31,701 nt of DNA from Psychromonas sp. (lineage in GTDB: Bacteria; Pseudomonadota; Gammaproteobacteria; Enterobacterales; Psychromonadaceae). This document shows, piece by piece, positions 1 through 8,250 of this stretch (positions within the stretch are counted from its first letter, which is position 1; each line of letters opens with the position of its first letter). The DNA lies in assembly GCA_023145575.1 (NCBI GenBank), contig JAGLDN010000212.1:1-31701 (forward strand), written 5' to 3'. Below the pieces are notes generated by a model. The model worked only from the letters and a program-made list of their open reading frames with translations, did no database searches and was not told where the DNA came from. The position numbers and the translations under genes were made by a program.

Positions 1-66
1 TTTATGCCTAGCTACTTGGCACAATTTTCTTTGCTGAGGTTTCATTTTGAAGTAACAAGGGTATAT
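1..66 (-). repeat. Dispersed intergenic repeat, family A (inverted copy)
   Basis: Read on the minus strand, this stretch starts TATACCCTTGTTACTTCAAA and continues through a block close to ATTGTGCCAAGTAGCTAGGC. The same order of blocks appears near 8099-8170, and in weaker form near 3909, 5188 and 18798. It lies just downstream of rlmB and encodes nothing visible. I infer a dispersed non-autonomous repeat. The copy may continue past the window edge. Confidence 0.65.
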
Positions 67-94
67 ACACATATTACCTTAATAAGGTAAAAAA

Positions 95-835
95 CTAATT
101 TCTTTGCCGCACGACTTCAAATAAGCAAACGCCTGTTGCTACTGAAACATTTAAGCTTGACACTGCACCTGCCATAGGTAATTTAATTAACTCATCACAA
201 TGTTCTCGCGTTAAACGACGCATTCCTTTCTCTTCTGTGCCCATTACAATAGCAATCCCACCTTCAAACTTACAATCATAAATACTCTGTGTTGCCTCGC
301 CGTCGGTGCCGTAGATCCAAATACCCTTCTCCTGTAATTGCCGTATGAAGCGCGCTAAATTGGTTACATGGATCAATGGCATCGACTCAGCCGCACCGCA
401 AGCAACTTTGCGCACGACAGGCGTCAAGCCTACCGTGTTATCTTTAGGAATAATAACCGCATGCACACCTGCAGCATCAGCACTACGCAAGCAAGCACCT
501 AAATTATGCGGATCTGTAACTCCATCTAAAATCAATAAAAAAGGTGGGACTCCTGCATTTGGAATACATGCATCTAAATCAGGTTCTGTTAATATTTTTT
601 GTGTTTTAATACGCATAATAATACCTTGATGCTGCTCACCATCCGATTTTTCATCTAACGATTTTCGGTGCATCGGTTGAACAGAAAAACCACACTCTTG
701 CGCTTTATTTATAATGTCTATCAAACGCTTATCAACTCTGCCTTGCAAAGTATAAATTTCGATAACTCTCTCTGGTTGCCTTTTAAGCAACGCCGCAACG
801 GCATGCATACCATAAATTAATTCACTTTTAGGCAT
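95..835 (-). CDS. rlmB: 23S rRNA (guanosine-2'-O-)-methyltransferase RlmB
   Basis: SpoU/TrmH-type SPOUT methyltransferase expected to 2'-O-methylate G2251 in the P-loop of 23S rRNA. The protein has an N-terminal substrate-binding region starting MPKSELIYGMHAV. The catalytic SPOUT part holds LDGVTDPHNLGACLRSADAA (motif 1, with the conserved N and R), then GTEEKGMRRL (motif 2) and SLNVSVATGVCLFE (motif 3, the knot). I chose the ATG at 835, giving 246 residues, because AGGG sits about six bases upstream and homologues begin MxExIYGxHAV. A longer frame to 862 has no such site. The gene follows rnr after 49 bases on the same strand, the usual rnr-rlmB operon. All family motifs are intact. Confidence 0.95.
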   Translation of the reverse strand: MPKSELIYGMHAVAALLKRQPERVIEIYTLQGRVDKRLIDIINKAQECGFSVQPMHRKSLDEKSDGEQHQGIIMRIKTQKILTEPDLDACIPNAGVPPFLLILDGVTDPHNLGACLRSADAAGVHAVIIPKDNTVGLTPVVRKVACGAAESMPLIHVTNLARFIRQLQEKGIWIYGTDGEATQSIYDCKFEGGIAIVMGTEEKGMRRLTREHCDELIKLPMAGAVSSLNVSVATGVCLFEVVRQRN

Positions 836-884
836 TATTTCCCTATTGATAATCTTGCGCACAGCACGAGCTGGCGACTACTAT

Positions 885-3335
885 TTATTTCATTTTTTTG
901 TTTTTATTAACTTTTATTTTTTTAGAGGTCTGTGTGTTTTTAACGCCTTGTTTCACTTTTCTCTTCTTTTTCGCAGATTTATTAGCGATTGTTTTTGCAG
1001 TTTCATGATCAATTTCTCGAATTAAAACATCATCAGTGATTTTATTGCTATCACTGAAATGTTTTTTGCTTTTATTGCGTCCACGTTTCTCTATCGGGCG
1101 ATTGCCCTCTTTGCCTGCGCGTGTATTGAGGCGCTTTCGTTGCCCTGCTGTTACTTCATTTGCTAATTCAAAATCAATTTTCTTATCCTCTAAATTTACA
1201 CAAAGCACCGTAACTTGAAGTACATCACCAATACGATAACGCCGCCCAGTACGTTCACCTTTTAATGTTTGTTTTCCAGCATCAAAAATATAATAATCAG
1301 AAAGCAAACTGGTCACATGCACTAGCCCATCAATTTGGAGTTCATTTAAACGCACAAAAAACCCAAAATTAGTCACCGCGGCTATTGTGCCTGTCATCTC
1401 ATCACCAACATGATCTTGCATATATTCACATTTTAACGCATCACTGACATCACGCGTAGCATCATCAGCACGCCGTTCAGTCATTGAGCAATGCTCCCCT
1501 AAAAATTTAATTTCAGCAGCCTGATAATTATAACCACCCGTTGCCGTCCATTTTGATTTTTGTTGTTCATTTTCATCATGTGCGGCTATATATTTGATTG
1601 CTCTATGTAAAACAAGATCAGGATAGCGACGAATTGGTGACGTAAAATGTGCATATTCACCTAATGCTAAACCAAAGTGCCCTTGATTTTCATCTTGATA
1701 AACAGCCTGCTTCATTGAGCGTAGTAACATCGTTTGTAATAGCTCTTTATCATCTCTATCTGCAAACTGCTCTACGAGTGTTGCATAATCAAGCGGTGTG
1801 GGTTTATCTCCACCGCCTAAGGTTAAACCTAACTCAGTTAAAAAAGAACGAAAATTGGACAGTTTTTCTTCACTTGGTGTTTCATGTACCCGAAATAAAG
1901 CGCAGGCTTGCGCTTTTTCAATCAGCTGTGCTGAGGCTACATTCGCTTGGATCATACATTCTTCAATGATCTTATGCGCGTCATTTCGAACGATCGGTTC
2001 AATAGACGCTATCTTGCGAACTTCGTTGAAAACAAAGCGAGTTTCTAACGTTTCAAACTCCATTCCACCGCGAGTATGACGCGCTTTTTTAAATGCTTTA
2101 TATAAGCACTCTAACTCTTCAAGGTGTGGCACGAGTGAAGCGTATTGCTGGCGAAGCGTTTCATCACCTTTTAAAATTGCAGCTACTTTTGTGTAAGTAA
2201 AACGCGCATGAGAGTTCATGATCGCTTCATAAAACTTATAGCCAGATAAATGCCCTGATGCTGATATGCTCATTTCACTGACCATGCATAAGCGATCAAC
2301 CTGCGGATTAAGCGAGCATAAACCATTTGATAAAACTTCAGGCAACATTGGAATAACTTGATCTGGAAAATACACCGAATTACCACGATTAATCGCCTCT
2401 TTATCAAGCGCAGTGCCATGACGCACATAATAACTGACATCGGCAATGGCAACCCATAAACGCCACCCAGTCTTTTCTCGCTGACAAAAAACCGCATCAT
2501 CAAAATCACGAGCATCCTCTCCATCAATTGTCACTAACGGGAGATCACGCAGATCAATACGCCCCTCTTTGGCATGATCGTGTACAAATCCATTATATTT
2601 TTTTAATTCTTTTTCTAACGCTTTTGGCCATTCATGATGGATATCATGAGTACGTAATGCCACTGCTACTTCCATGCCAGGCTGCATGCCTTGACCAAGC
2701 ACTTCTGTTATTCTTCCTAAAGCACTAAATTTTGCTTTTGGACGATGTAAAATTTCAACCACAACAATTTGTCCATGCCTTGCACCTGCATTGTTTTCTT
2801 TATTGATCAAAATTTGCTGTTGAATACGAAGGTCATCTGGAATAACCATCGCCATACCATCTTCTACAAAATAGCGTCCGACAATCGTTGCTTTACGCGC
2901 TGTGAGTAAACGCACAAAACGCGCTTCACTGCGGCCCCTTGAATCAATTTTAACAGGTTGCGCTAAGATCTCATCGCCATGAAACAAAAAACGCATTTGA
3001 TGATGAGGTAAAAACAAATCGTTGGCAGCGTCGGTTTTTAAAAAACCATAACCTTCTTTATGACCGATAACCGTCCCTCTTTTCAATTCAAGCTTCTCTG
3101 GTAGTGCATAGGTTGCATTCCTGCACCACACTAATTGCCCATCGCGCTCCATTGCCTTTAAACGACGACGTAACCCTTCTGCTTCTTCTTCACTCGTTAA
3201 TGAAAACTCGCTAAATAATGCATCTCGGGTAATAGGTTTCCCATGTTTTTCAATATATTCTAAAATAAACTCTCGACTTGGCACCGGATGTTCATATGGT
3301 TGTGATTCACGATCTGATATTGGGTCAATTGCCAT
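885..3335 (-). CDS. rnr: Ribonuclease R
   Basis: 3'-to-5' exoribonuclease of the RNB (RNase II) family, which degrades structured RNA and takes part in rRNA and tRNA quality control and trans-translation. In order: a helix-turn-helix domain (about residues 20-80), two cold-shock-like OB folds (about 85-230), the RNB catalytic domain with IDGEDARDFDDAV at about 270-282 carrying the metal-binding aspartates, an S1 domain (about 645-725, VGDEMTGTIAAVTNFGFFV), and a lysine-rich tail ending KKIKVNKNKKMK. At 816 residues it is the normal size for RNase R and longer than RNase II. The start at 3335 has AAGG about seven bases upstream. It is probably the promoter-proximal gene of rnr-rlmB. In many relatives nsrR precedes rnr; it does not here. 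Confidence 0.96.
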   Translation of the reverse strand: MAIDPISDRESQPYEHPVPSREFILEYIEKHGKPITRDALFSEFSLTSEEEAEGLRRRLKAMERDGQLVWCRNATYALPEKLELKRGTVIGHKEGYGFLKTDAANDLFLPHHQMRFLFHGDEILAQPVKIDSRGRSEARFVRLLTARKATIVGRYFVEDGMAMVIPDDLRIQQQILINKENNAGARHGQIVVVEILHRPKAKFSALGRITEVLGQGMQPGMEVAVALRTHDIHHEWPKALEKELKKYNGFVHDHAKEGRIDLRDLPLVTIDGEDARDFDDAVFCQREKTGWRLWVAIADVSYYVRHGTALDKEAINRGNSVYFPDQVIPMLPEVLSNGLCSLNPQVDRLCMVSEMSISASGHLSGYKFYEAIMNSHARFTYTKVAAILKGDETLRQQYASLVPHLEELECLYKAFKKARHTRGGMEFETLETRFVFNEVRKIASIEPIVRNDAHKIIEECMIQANVASAQLIEKAQACALFRVHETPSEEKLSNFRSFLTELGLTLGGGDKPTPLDYATLVEQFADRDDKELLQTMLLRSMKQAVYQDENQGHFGLALGEYAHFTSPIRRYPDLVLHRAIKYIAAHDENEQQKSKWTATGGYNYQAAEIKFLGEHCSMTERRADDATRDVSDALKCEYMQDHVGDEMTGTIAAVTNFGFFVRLNELQIDGLVHVTSLLSDYYIFDAGKQTLKGERTGRRYRIGDVLQVTVLCVNLEDKKIDFELANEVTAGQRKRLNTRAGKEGNRPIEKRGRNKSKKHFSDSNKITDDVLIREIDHETAKTIANKSAKKKRKVKQGVKNTQTSKKIKVNKNKKMK

Positions 3336-3566
3336 GGAAATACCTTGTAGTGGATAATAATTTATATTGAAGTTACTTTATACTCAAACTGCTTGAAATA
3401 AATGATATAACATTGCTCAGTATGCATATTGAGGATTGAATGTATTTACATTATAAAGCTAGAGTGCATCTTATAAAAGGTAAATGGACTTATTTTAAAG
3501 ATTTGTAATTAAATTTTATTTTTTATTAAAAAAAGCTAGACACTGCGCTCAACAAAAAGTATCATT
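3336..3566. other. Intergenic leader upstream of rnr
   Basis: This AT-rich stretch lies between rnr and the tRNA region. It should carry the rnr promoter on the minus strand. A TATAAT-like hexamer lies near 3452-3457 on that strand, but I find no good -35 partner, so I do not call a promoter. No open frame here looks real. Confidence 0.4.
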
Positions 3567-3637
3567 TTTGCCATCGTAAGGATGCGAGCTGATGAACCAT
3601 CGCTCAGTTAGGTAACGCTGAGTCTGCTTACGGCAAA
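3567..3637. other. Long inverted repeat, possible structured RNA or regulatory stem
   Basis: TTTGC-CAT-CGTAAG at 3567-3580 pairs with CTTACGGCAAA at 3627-3637: eleven base pairs with a three-base bulge. Inside the loop a second short stem forms between CTCAG (3603-3607) and CTGAG (3618-3622). It lies less than 100 bases upstream of tRNA-His and is richer in GC than the surrounding DNA. It could be a small RNA, a tRNA-operon leader element or a decayed mobile-element end. I do not recognise the family. Confidence 0.35.
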
Positions 3638-3659
3638 GAAAGATGACAGGTTAAACTCC

Positions 3660-3688
3660 TTTCGAGCGTACCCTACTTGGAGTATAAT
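3660..3688 (+). promoter_or_regulatory. Probable sigma70 promoter for the tRNA operon
   Basis: A perfect TATAAT -10 hexamer lies at 3683-3688. A weak -35, TTTCGA at 3660-3665, is 17 bases upstream. Transcription would start about 30 bases before tRNA-His, a normal leader length for a tRNA operon. The -10 is strong evidence and the -35 is poor. Confidence 0.5.
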
Positions 3689-3724
3689 AACAACCACTTA
3701 ACTGCCAGAACTTTATTGTATTAT

Positions 3725-3801
3725 GGCGGATGTAGCTCAGTTGGTAGAGCCCCGGATTGTGATTCCGGTTGTCGCGGGTTCAACCCCCGTCATTCGCCCC
3801 A
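3725..3801 (+). tRNA. tRNA-His (anticodon GTG)
   Basis: Full cloverleaf of 77 bases with encoded CCA. The D arm (TAGCTCAGTTGGTAGAGC), anticodon loop with GTG (GGATTGTGATTCC) and T arm (GGGTTCAACCCCC) are plain. The extra 5' G at position -1 opposite C73, the identity element for histidyl-tRNA synthetase, is encoded at 3725. One G-T wobble sits in the acceptor stem. It is cotranscribed with tRNA-Pro 26 bases downstream. In enterics the matching cluster is Arg-His-Leu-Pro; here only His and Pro are seen. Confidence 0.97.
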
Positions 3802-3827
3802 TATTTTATTAATGTACAACAGACCAT

Positions 3828-3904
<77 letters not shown>

Positions 3905-3908
3905 CATT

Positions 3909-3966
3909 TATACCCATGTAAATTAAGCATGGGAAATAGTTCCAAGGTGCTCGACATAAAATTGCC
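3909..3966 (+). repeat. Family A repeat (diverged copy) with a short hairpin
   Basis: Begins TATACCCATG and ends CATAAAATTGCC, the family A frame seen at 8099 and 18798. It contains a perfect six-pair hairpin, CCCATG at 3913-3918 with CATGGG at 3928-3933. The hairpin could help end the tRNA transcript, but no T run follows it. Confidence 0.55.
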
Positions 3967-4653
3967 CTCTCGGTGATTAAAATACAGACTTTAATGCTTG
4001 TCCAATCTCTTTAAGACGAAATTTTATAATACTAATTATATTAAGAATTTTATCTAAATTTTATGCAGGAAAGTAGCTTAATTCAAGGTACAAATTGACT
4101 TAATTATCTGTTCCCTTTTCGGAACTTAAAACACACAAATAAGTTATTTTAAACAATAAAATATAAAACCTATTTAATAAAAGCTATTAATAGTCATTGG
4201 CATAACGAACTAAATTGACGCCATGCTCGAAATCCAGCTTTGCGTTACAGGATTGAAAAAAGTATAACGACTTAATAATTATCATTTTATCGTTACTTCA
4301 GCAGGCAAACGACAAGTTGCACTAGTCTTTGATAGGTAGAATATTGTGCTTTGGTCTGACATCAGGACTACATTCATGAATTGCATCTGTAAAGCACATA
4401 TGTATCCAAGGAGAAACAATAAAATTCACAAATTATTAACCGTTTTTGGGGAAGAGACAACCTCATAAAAAGTGAGCTAGATCTTACCTTTATTTCTTTT
4501 TAAAAAAATTTCTTGCAGATCTTATTTAATTGTGACCTTATACAAACGAGCTTATTCAAAATGCACAGTCATTATTCAAATATCTTTTTATTGGCTAATA
4601 TAAAGTATCTTGAATGATAATGAATAAAAACCTTAACTAAATGGAGTATTCGT
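3967..4653. other. Gene-free AT-rich intergenic block
   Basis: About 690 bases between tRNA-Pro and the CpxP-like gene. It holds a partial family B repeat at 4055-4162 (TAAATTTTATGCAGG, TAGCTTAATTCAAGG, then a stretch near AAATAAGTTATTTTAAACA), which matches the copies at 9433 and 26162. I see no open frame, RNA gene or clear operator in the rest. The upstream region of the CpxP-like gene shows no GTAAA-N5-GTAAA box. Confidence 0.5.
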
Positions 4654-5184
4654 ATGAAAACTAACACTAAGAAATTAAAATTTATTGCATTAGCCATCTC
4701 TTTTTCTCTTGCTGGTGCATCATTTGCTTATGCTGGAAGTAAGAAGCCAGAATATAAAAAAGATCACGAGTCAATATATGATCTTTCCGCCAATTGCAAT
4801 GAATATGGCGGAGGGTATCACAAAAGATCATACGAATTGCGGGCTCTAAAAAAGAGGTTATCGCAACTTCATTTGACTAAAGCTCAACAAAAGAAAATAA
4901 AAACAATCTCGGAGGAAAAAACATTAAAGGCCAAGAGCCTCGATATGAGACGGAAACAACAAGCTCATATGCAAACTTTAGTAGAAAAACCAGCCTTTGA
5001 TGACACAATAGCAAGAGCAATCATCGGTCAACGAGAAGCGAATCAACACACTAGACAAATATTGTCCATGAAGGTATACCACGCTATCTATCAAGTGTTA
5101 ACAAAAGATCAACAAAAGAAACTACAAGAACAAATGCATAAAAGAATTGGTAAAAGACACAATAAGCACAAAACAGCTTACTAA
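4654..5184 (+). CDS. Spy/CpxP-family periplasmic protein
   Basis: 176-residue protein with a clear signal peptide: KKLK, a hydrophobic run, and ASFAYA with cleavage likely after residue 27. The mature part is mostly charged helix. It carries the two family signatures LTKAQQ (74-79) and LTKDQQ (149-154), the LTxxQ motif of Spy and CpxP. Those proteins form cradle-like helical dimers in the periplasm; Spy is a chaperone, and CpxP restrains the CpxA sensor kinase. The start at 4654 has GGAG seven bases upstream. It stands alone, with no cpxRA next to it, so I do not choose between Spy, CpxP and other members such as metal-responsive ones. The C-terminus is rich in Lys and His. Confidence 0.82.
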   Translation: MKTNTKKLKFIALAISFSLAGASFAYAGSKKPEYKKDHESIYDLSANCNEYGGGYHKRSYELRALKKRLSQLHLTKAQQKKIKTISEEKTLKAKSLDMRRKQQAHMQTLVEKPAFDDTIARAIIGQREANQHTRQILSMKVYHAIYQVLTKDQQKKLQEQMHKRIGKRHNKHKTAY

Positions 5185-5187
5185 TCT

Positions 5188-5258
5188 TATACCCATGTGA
5201 CGTTAGGATGGAAAGTAAACAAGGCAAATTGTACCAAGCGACTTAGTATAAAATTAAA
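5188..5258 (+). repeat. Family A repeat copy
   Basis: Starts TATACCCATG four bases after the CpxP-like stop codon. It contains CAAGGCAAATTGTACCAAGCG followed by ACTTAGTATAAAATT, matching the GCAAATTGTGCCGAG / CTAGGCATAAAATTGCC blocks of the other copies. Its last part forms the hairpin described next. Confidence 0.6.
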
Positions 5259-5288
5259 GCTTAATCGCGTTAAGCCAAAATTTTATAC
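5246..5288. terminator. Large hairpin downstream of the CpxP-like gene
   Basis: GTATAAAATT (5246-5255) pairs with AATTTTATAC (5279-5288). Inside it GCTTAA pairs with TTAAGC around a five-base loop. That is 16 pairs in 43 bases, about 60 bases after the stop codon. No T run follows, so a role in stopping transcription or stabilising the mRNA 3' end is an inference. Confidence 0.4.
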
Positions 5289-5880
5289 CATCCTAGATTT
5301 GTACAAATTTTTTTGCTTGTTGGCTCATGAGCTCGATTCATTATGAAAAATGATCACCTTGTGGCCAACAATCAAAAAAAAACTATACCCATTATCATTC
5401 AAAATGCTTGATCCAGTCGTCAAGTCTGGCGCTAGGGAAGGCGCTCAGTTTGATGATCTCTCAACAACTTAGTACCGCAATCGTTTTCCGGTAGTTTAAA
5501 TGAAAAGATATTTAAACTTTAATGACTTGTCCTTATCTAATACTGCTACACAGGCCTATAATTAATCAACTACGTTAATTAATTACCAGAGTTTAAATGA
5601 AAAAACCATTTAAACTTTATTAAGGTTCGAGATGGCGACCCGTAGTACAAGCATTCAGAAAAAAGCTTCAAAGTCAGAAACCTTCGATTGAACCCGTTAT
5701 ATCGCAACCTTTCGACCTAAGATCTGCTCACCTAAACACTTGCTTGATCTTACTCTTTGATTGGTAACGGTGTATATACCCATACAAGCTCAAAATGAAA
5801 CATCAATCGTATTTATGTTACATGAGTATATGCTACACACTATTTTTAGGTACATTAAAGAATTTGTATTATACACAGCG
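5289..5880. repeat. Gene-free region with paired palindromes
   Basis: No gene is visible. Two copies of the same palindrome occur: GTTTAAAT (5494-5501) with ATTTAAAC (5510-5517), and again at 5591-5598 with 5608-5615, each followed by TTTA. Between them lies a third inverted repeat, TAATTAAT (5559-5566) with ATTAATTA (5578-5585). Family A-like starts (TATACCCAT) occur near 5386 and 5774. These look like short hairpin-forming repeats of unknown role. Confidence 0.45.
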
Positions 5881-6498
5881 TTATTGTATTGCATCACACC
5901 ACCGAGGTAACGCACTGTGCTTAATCTTTAAATGATCAAGTACCTTAGCGACCATAAACAACTGTATTTCATCAATTGTTTGTGGTTTATAATAGAAACC
6001 AGGGGCTAATGGCATCACAACGACACCTAATTTAGAAAGCGTCAGCATATTTTGTAAATGAATTACCGAAAAAGGTGTTTCTCTTGGCATTACAATTAAC
6101 TGCCCTTTTTCTTTTATCACCACATCAGCCGCCCGCTGTATCAAGTTATTTGATAAACCCATGGCAATAGAAGCGAGCGTACCACCACTACAAGGACAAA
6201 TAACCATTTTACTTGGACAAGATGATCCTGACGCGACAACTGAAAACCAATCTTTGTTACCAAGCACAGTTAATTGTTCACTATTCACTGTGAATCTATT
6301 CTGCAAATAAATATTAAGCGCATCTAAATCATCAGGCCATATTTCATCGCATTCTGTTGCTAGCACAATTTTTGCCGCATCTGATAACAACAAATATACC
6401 TGACAATCACTGACTAATAACGTTTTTAGTAGGTGTAAGAAATATCCACTGCCAGATGCACCCGTAACCGCAAGTGTGACTCGTTTTTTATAAGACAT
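5881..6498 (-). CDS. ubiX: Flavin prenyltransferase UbiX
   Basis: Makes prenylated FMN from reduced FMN and dimethylallyl phosphate, the cofactor for the ubiquinone-pathway decarboxylase UbiD. The 205-residue protein has the Rossmann-like start VTGASGSG (11-18) for FMN binding, a CPCSGGTLASIA segment (101-112), and MPRETPFS (137-144), the family signature beside the active site. Length and motif order match UbiX/Pad1. It follows mpl on the same strand after 199 bases, and the mpl-ubiX pairing is common in gammaproteobacteria. The ATG lies only seven bases past an 11-bp tandem repeat array, so no ordinary ribosome-binding site is present: the bases before the start read mostly GAGCA then a run of A. 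Expression may therefore depend on the array. Confidence 0.93.
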   Translation of the reverse strand: MSYKKRVTLAVTGASGSGYFLHLLKTLLVSDCQVYLLLSDAAKIVLATECDEIWPDDLDALNIYLQNRFTVNSEQLTVLGNKDWFSVVASGSSCPSKMVICPCSGGTLASIAMGLSNNLIQRAADVVIKEKGQLIVMPRETPFSVIHLQNMLTLSKLGVVVMPLAPGFYYKPQTIDEIQLFMVAKVLDHLKIKHSALPRWCDAIQ

Positions 6499-6500
6499 TT

Positions 6501-6575
6501 TTTTGCTCTGTTGCTGCTCTGTTGTTGCTCTGTTGTTGCTCTGTTGTTGCTCTGTTGCTGCTCTGTTGCTGCTCT
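6501..6575. repeat. 11-bp tandem repeat array upstream of ubiX
   Basis: About six full copies of TTGYTGCTCTG plus partial ends, running unbroken from 6501 to 6575. The middle three copies read TTGTTGCTCTG and the flanking ones TTGCTGCTCTG. On the ubiX strand the unit is CAGAGCARCAA. None of its three frames contains a stop, so the array can be read through in any frame. It sits between mpl and the ubiX start codon. Confidence 0.95.
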
Positions 6576-6697
6576 CAATGATACTACACTGCTAGTTTGA
6601 TGAGCCACACTAAATTATCGTTTATAATAACAACTTATGCCTTTAGTTGCCTCATTTTCTAGCCTTGCATTTAATAACAAGCTTGATGTCATTGCTA

Positions 6698-8038
6698 TTA
6701 TAATCTATCAAGTAACTTTTGCTGGATCCCACCAAAACCACCATTACTCATGATTAAAATGTTATCGCCTGCTTGCGCAATACTTACCAACTTTTCGCAT
6801 AAAGCATCTACATCAGACGATATATCAACGTCCTTGTTTTGTTCTAAAAAGAGCGCTTCCATTGACCACTTCATACCTGAGCGCTCAAAGCAGTAGACGA
6901 GATCTGCTCCATCCAACGCATTGACAAGCGCTTCTTTATGAATGCCTAGTTGCATTGTATTTGAACGTGGCTCTAATACAGCAATGATTTTTTTATTTCC
7001 AACCCGCGCACGTAACCCTTCAATTGTTGTCTTAATTGCGGTTGGGTGATGTGCAAAGTCATCGTAAACTGTAATATCATTCACCACACCTATCGCCTCC
7101 ATTCTACGTTTAATATTTTTAAATTGTGCTAATGCCTCAATTGAAACTGCTGGTGCCACTCCGACATGTCGCGCAGAAGCAATTGCACCAAGTGCATTAA
7201 AAATATTATGATCACCCATTAAATCCCAATCCACACAACCTTGTTTTTTCTTATTAAAGTAAACATTGAAAACACCACCGTCATCGCGAATTTTTTTATA
7301 TGACCAATTTGCTCCTAAGTATTCATGTTCACTCCACCAACCCATGTGCTTTACTGACATCAATGCTTCATCTTTATTCGGCAAGATAATTTTCCCAGAG
7401 CGAGGCACTGTGCGCACTAAATAATGGAATTGTTTTTTGATTGCATTGAGATCTTCAAAAATATCAGCATGATCAAACTCTAGATTATTCAACACCAAAG
7501 TTCGTGGGTGATAGTGAATAAATTTAGATCGCTTATCGAAAAATGCACTATCATACTCATCTGCTTCAATGACAAAAAATGGCATGCTGCCCAAACGTGC
7601 TGACAACCCAAAATTTTCAGGTACACCGCCAATTAAAAACCCTGGTTCCATATTTGCGTATTGTAAAATCCACGCTAACATACTTGCGGTTGATGTTTTT
7701 CCATGTGTACCAGCAACTGCAAGTACCCAACGATCTTTTAATACAAACTCTAATAACCACTGCGGTCCTGAAGTATAGGGCAGTTGTCGTTCAAGTACCG
7801 CTTCAACACAAGGGTTACCACGGCTCAATGCATTACCAATAATGACCAAATCTGGATCACAATCTAATTGTGCAGAATCAAACCCTTGAATAAGCTCTAT
7901 ACCTTGCTCTTCAAGCTGGGTACTCATCGGTGGGTAAACATTTGCATCTGAGCCAGTAACTGTATGCCCTAGAGACTTAGCAATAACCGCAACGCCACCC
8001 ATGAATGTACCACAAATTCCAAGAATATGAATATGCAT
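6698..8038 (-). CDS. mpl: UDP-N-acetylmuramate:L-Ala-gamma-D-Glu-meso-Dap ligase
   Basis: Murein-peptide recycling ligase of the Mur ligase family. It joins the recycled tripeptide L-Ala-gamma-D-Glu-meso-diaminopimelate to UDP-MurNAc in the cytoplasm using ATP. The 446-residue protein has an N-terminal UDP-binding part (HILGICGTFMGGVAVIA, residues 4-20), the ATP loop AGTHGKTST (109-117), a central part with VIEADEYDSAFFDKRSKF, and a C-terminal domain with YDDFAHHPTAI. GICGTFMGG separates Mpl from MurC. I place the start at the ATG at 8038, which has AGAGG just upstream; a 10-codon longer frame from a TTG is less likely. ubiX follows 199 bases downstream. Confidence 0.95.
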   Translation of the reverse strand: MHIHILGICGTFMGGVAVIAKSLGHTVTGSDANVYPPMSTQLEEQGIELIQGFDSAQLDCDPDLVIIGNALSRGNPCVEAVLERQLPYTSGPQWLLEFVLKDRWVLAVAGTHGKTSTASMLAWILQYANMEPGFLIGGVPENFGLSARLGSMPFFVIEADEYDSAFFDKRSKFIHYHPRTLVLNNLEFDHADIFEDLNAIKKQFHYLVRTVPRSGKIILPNKDEALMSVKHMGWWSEHEYLGANWSYKKIRDDGGVFNVYFNKKKQGCVDWDLMGDHNIFNALGAIASARHVGVAPAVSIEALAQFKNIKRRMEAIGVVNDITVYDDFAHHPTAIKTTIEGLRARVGNKKIIAVLEPRSNTMQLGIHKEALVNALDGADLVYCFERSGMKWSMEALFLEQNKDVDISSDVDALCEKLVSIAQAGDNILIMSNGGFGGIQQKLLDRL

Positions 8039-8098
8039 ATAACCTCTATAATAAATTTTTTGTACCAAATTACTTCAAAGCCTGAAAGACAAGGCGGT

Positions 8099-8170
8099 AT
8101 ATACCCTTGATACTTCAAAATGCAAAGTCAGCAAAACAAATAGAGCCATCTGCTAGGCATAAAATTGCCC
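8099..8170 (+). repeat. Family A repeat copy
   Basis: TATACCCTTGATACTTCAAA is followed by AATGCAAAGTCAGCAAA, then CTGCTAGGCATAAAATTGCC. This is one of the two best-preserved copies; the other is the inverted copy at 1-66. It lies between mpl and ppaC, upstream of the mpl start, so the mpl promoter must be inside or near it. Confidence 0.7.
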
Positions 8171-8250
8171 TTGGCATCTATATGCTCGGTTTTTTATAAA
8201 AAAGGCACTGCTTCATTATAACATTCGCAAATGGAGTAACCAATAAATCA

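Noticed and set aside
75..89. TACCTTAATAAGGTA palindrome after rlmB as a terminator
   Set aside because: For rlmB the T run precedes the hairpin instead of following it, and the stem is short and AT-rich.
3655..3680. Reverse strand carries GTAGGGTAC, the first bases of Spot 42 RNA
   Set aside because: Only nine bases agree. The rest and the terminator do not match, and spf is normally next to polA.
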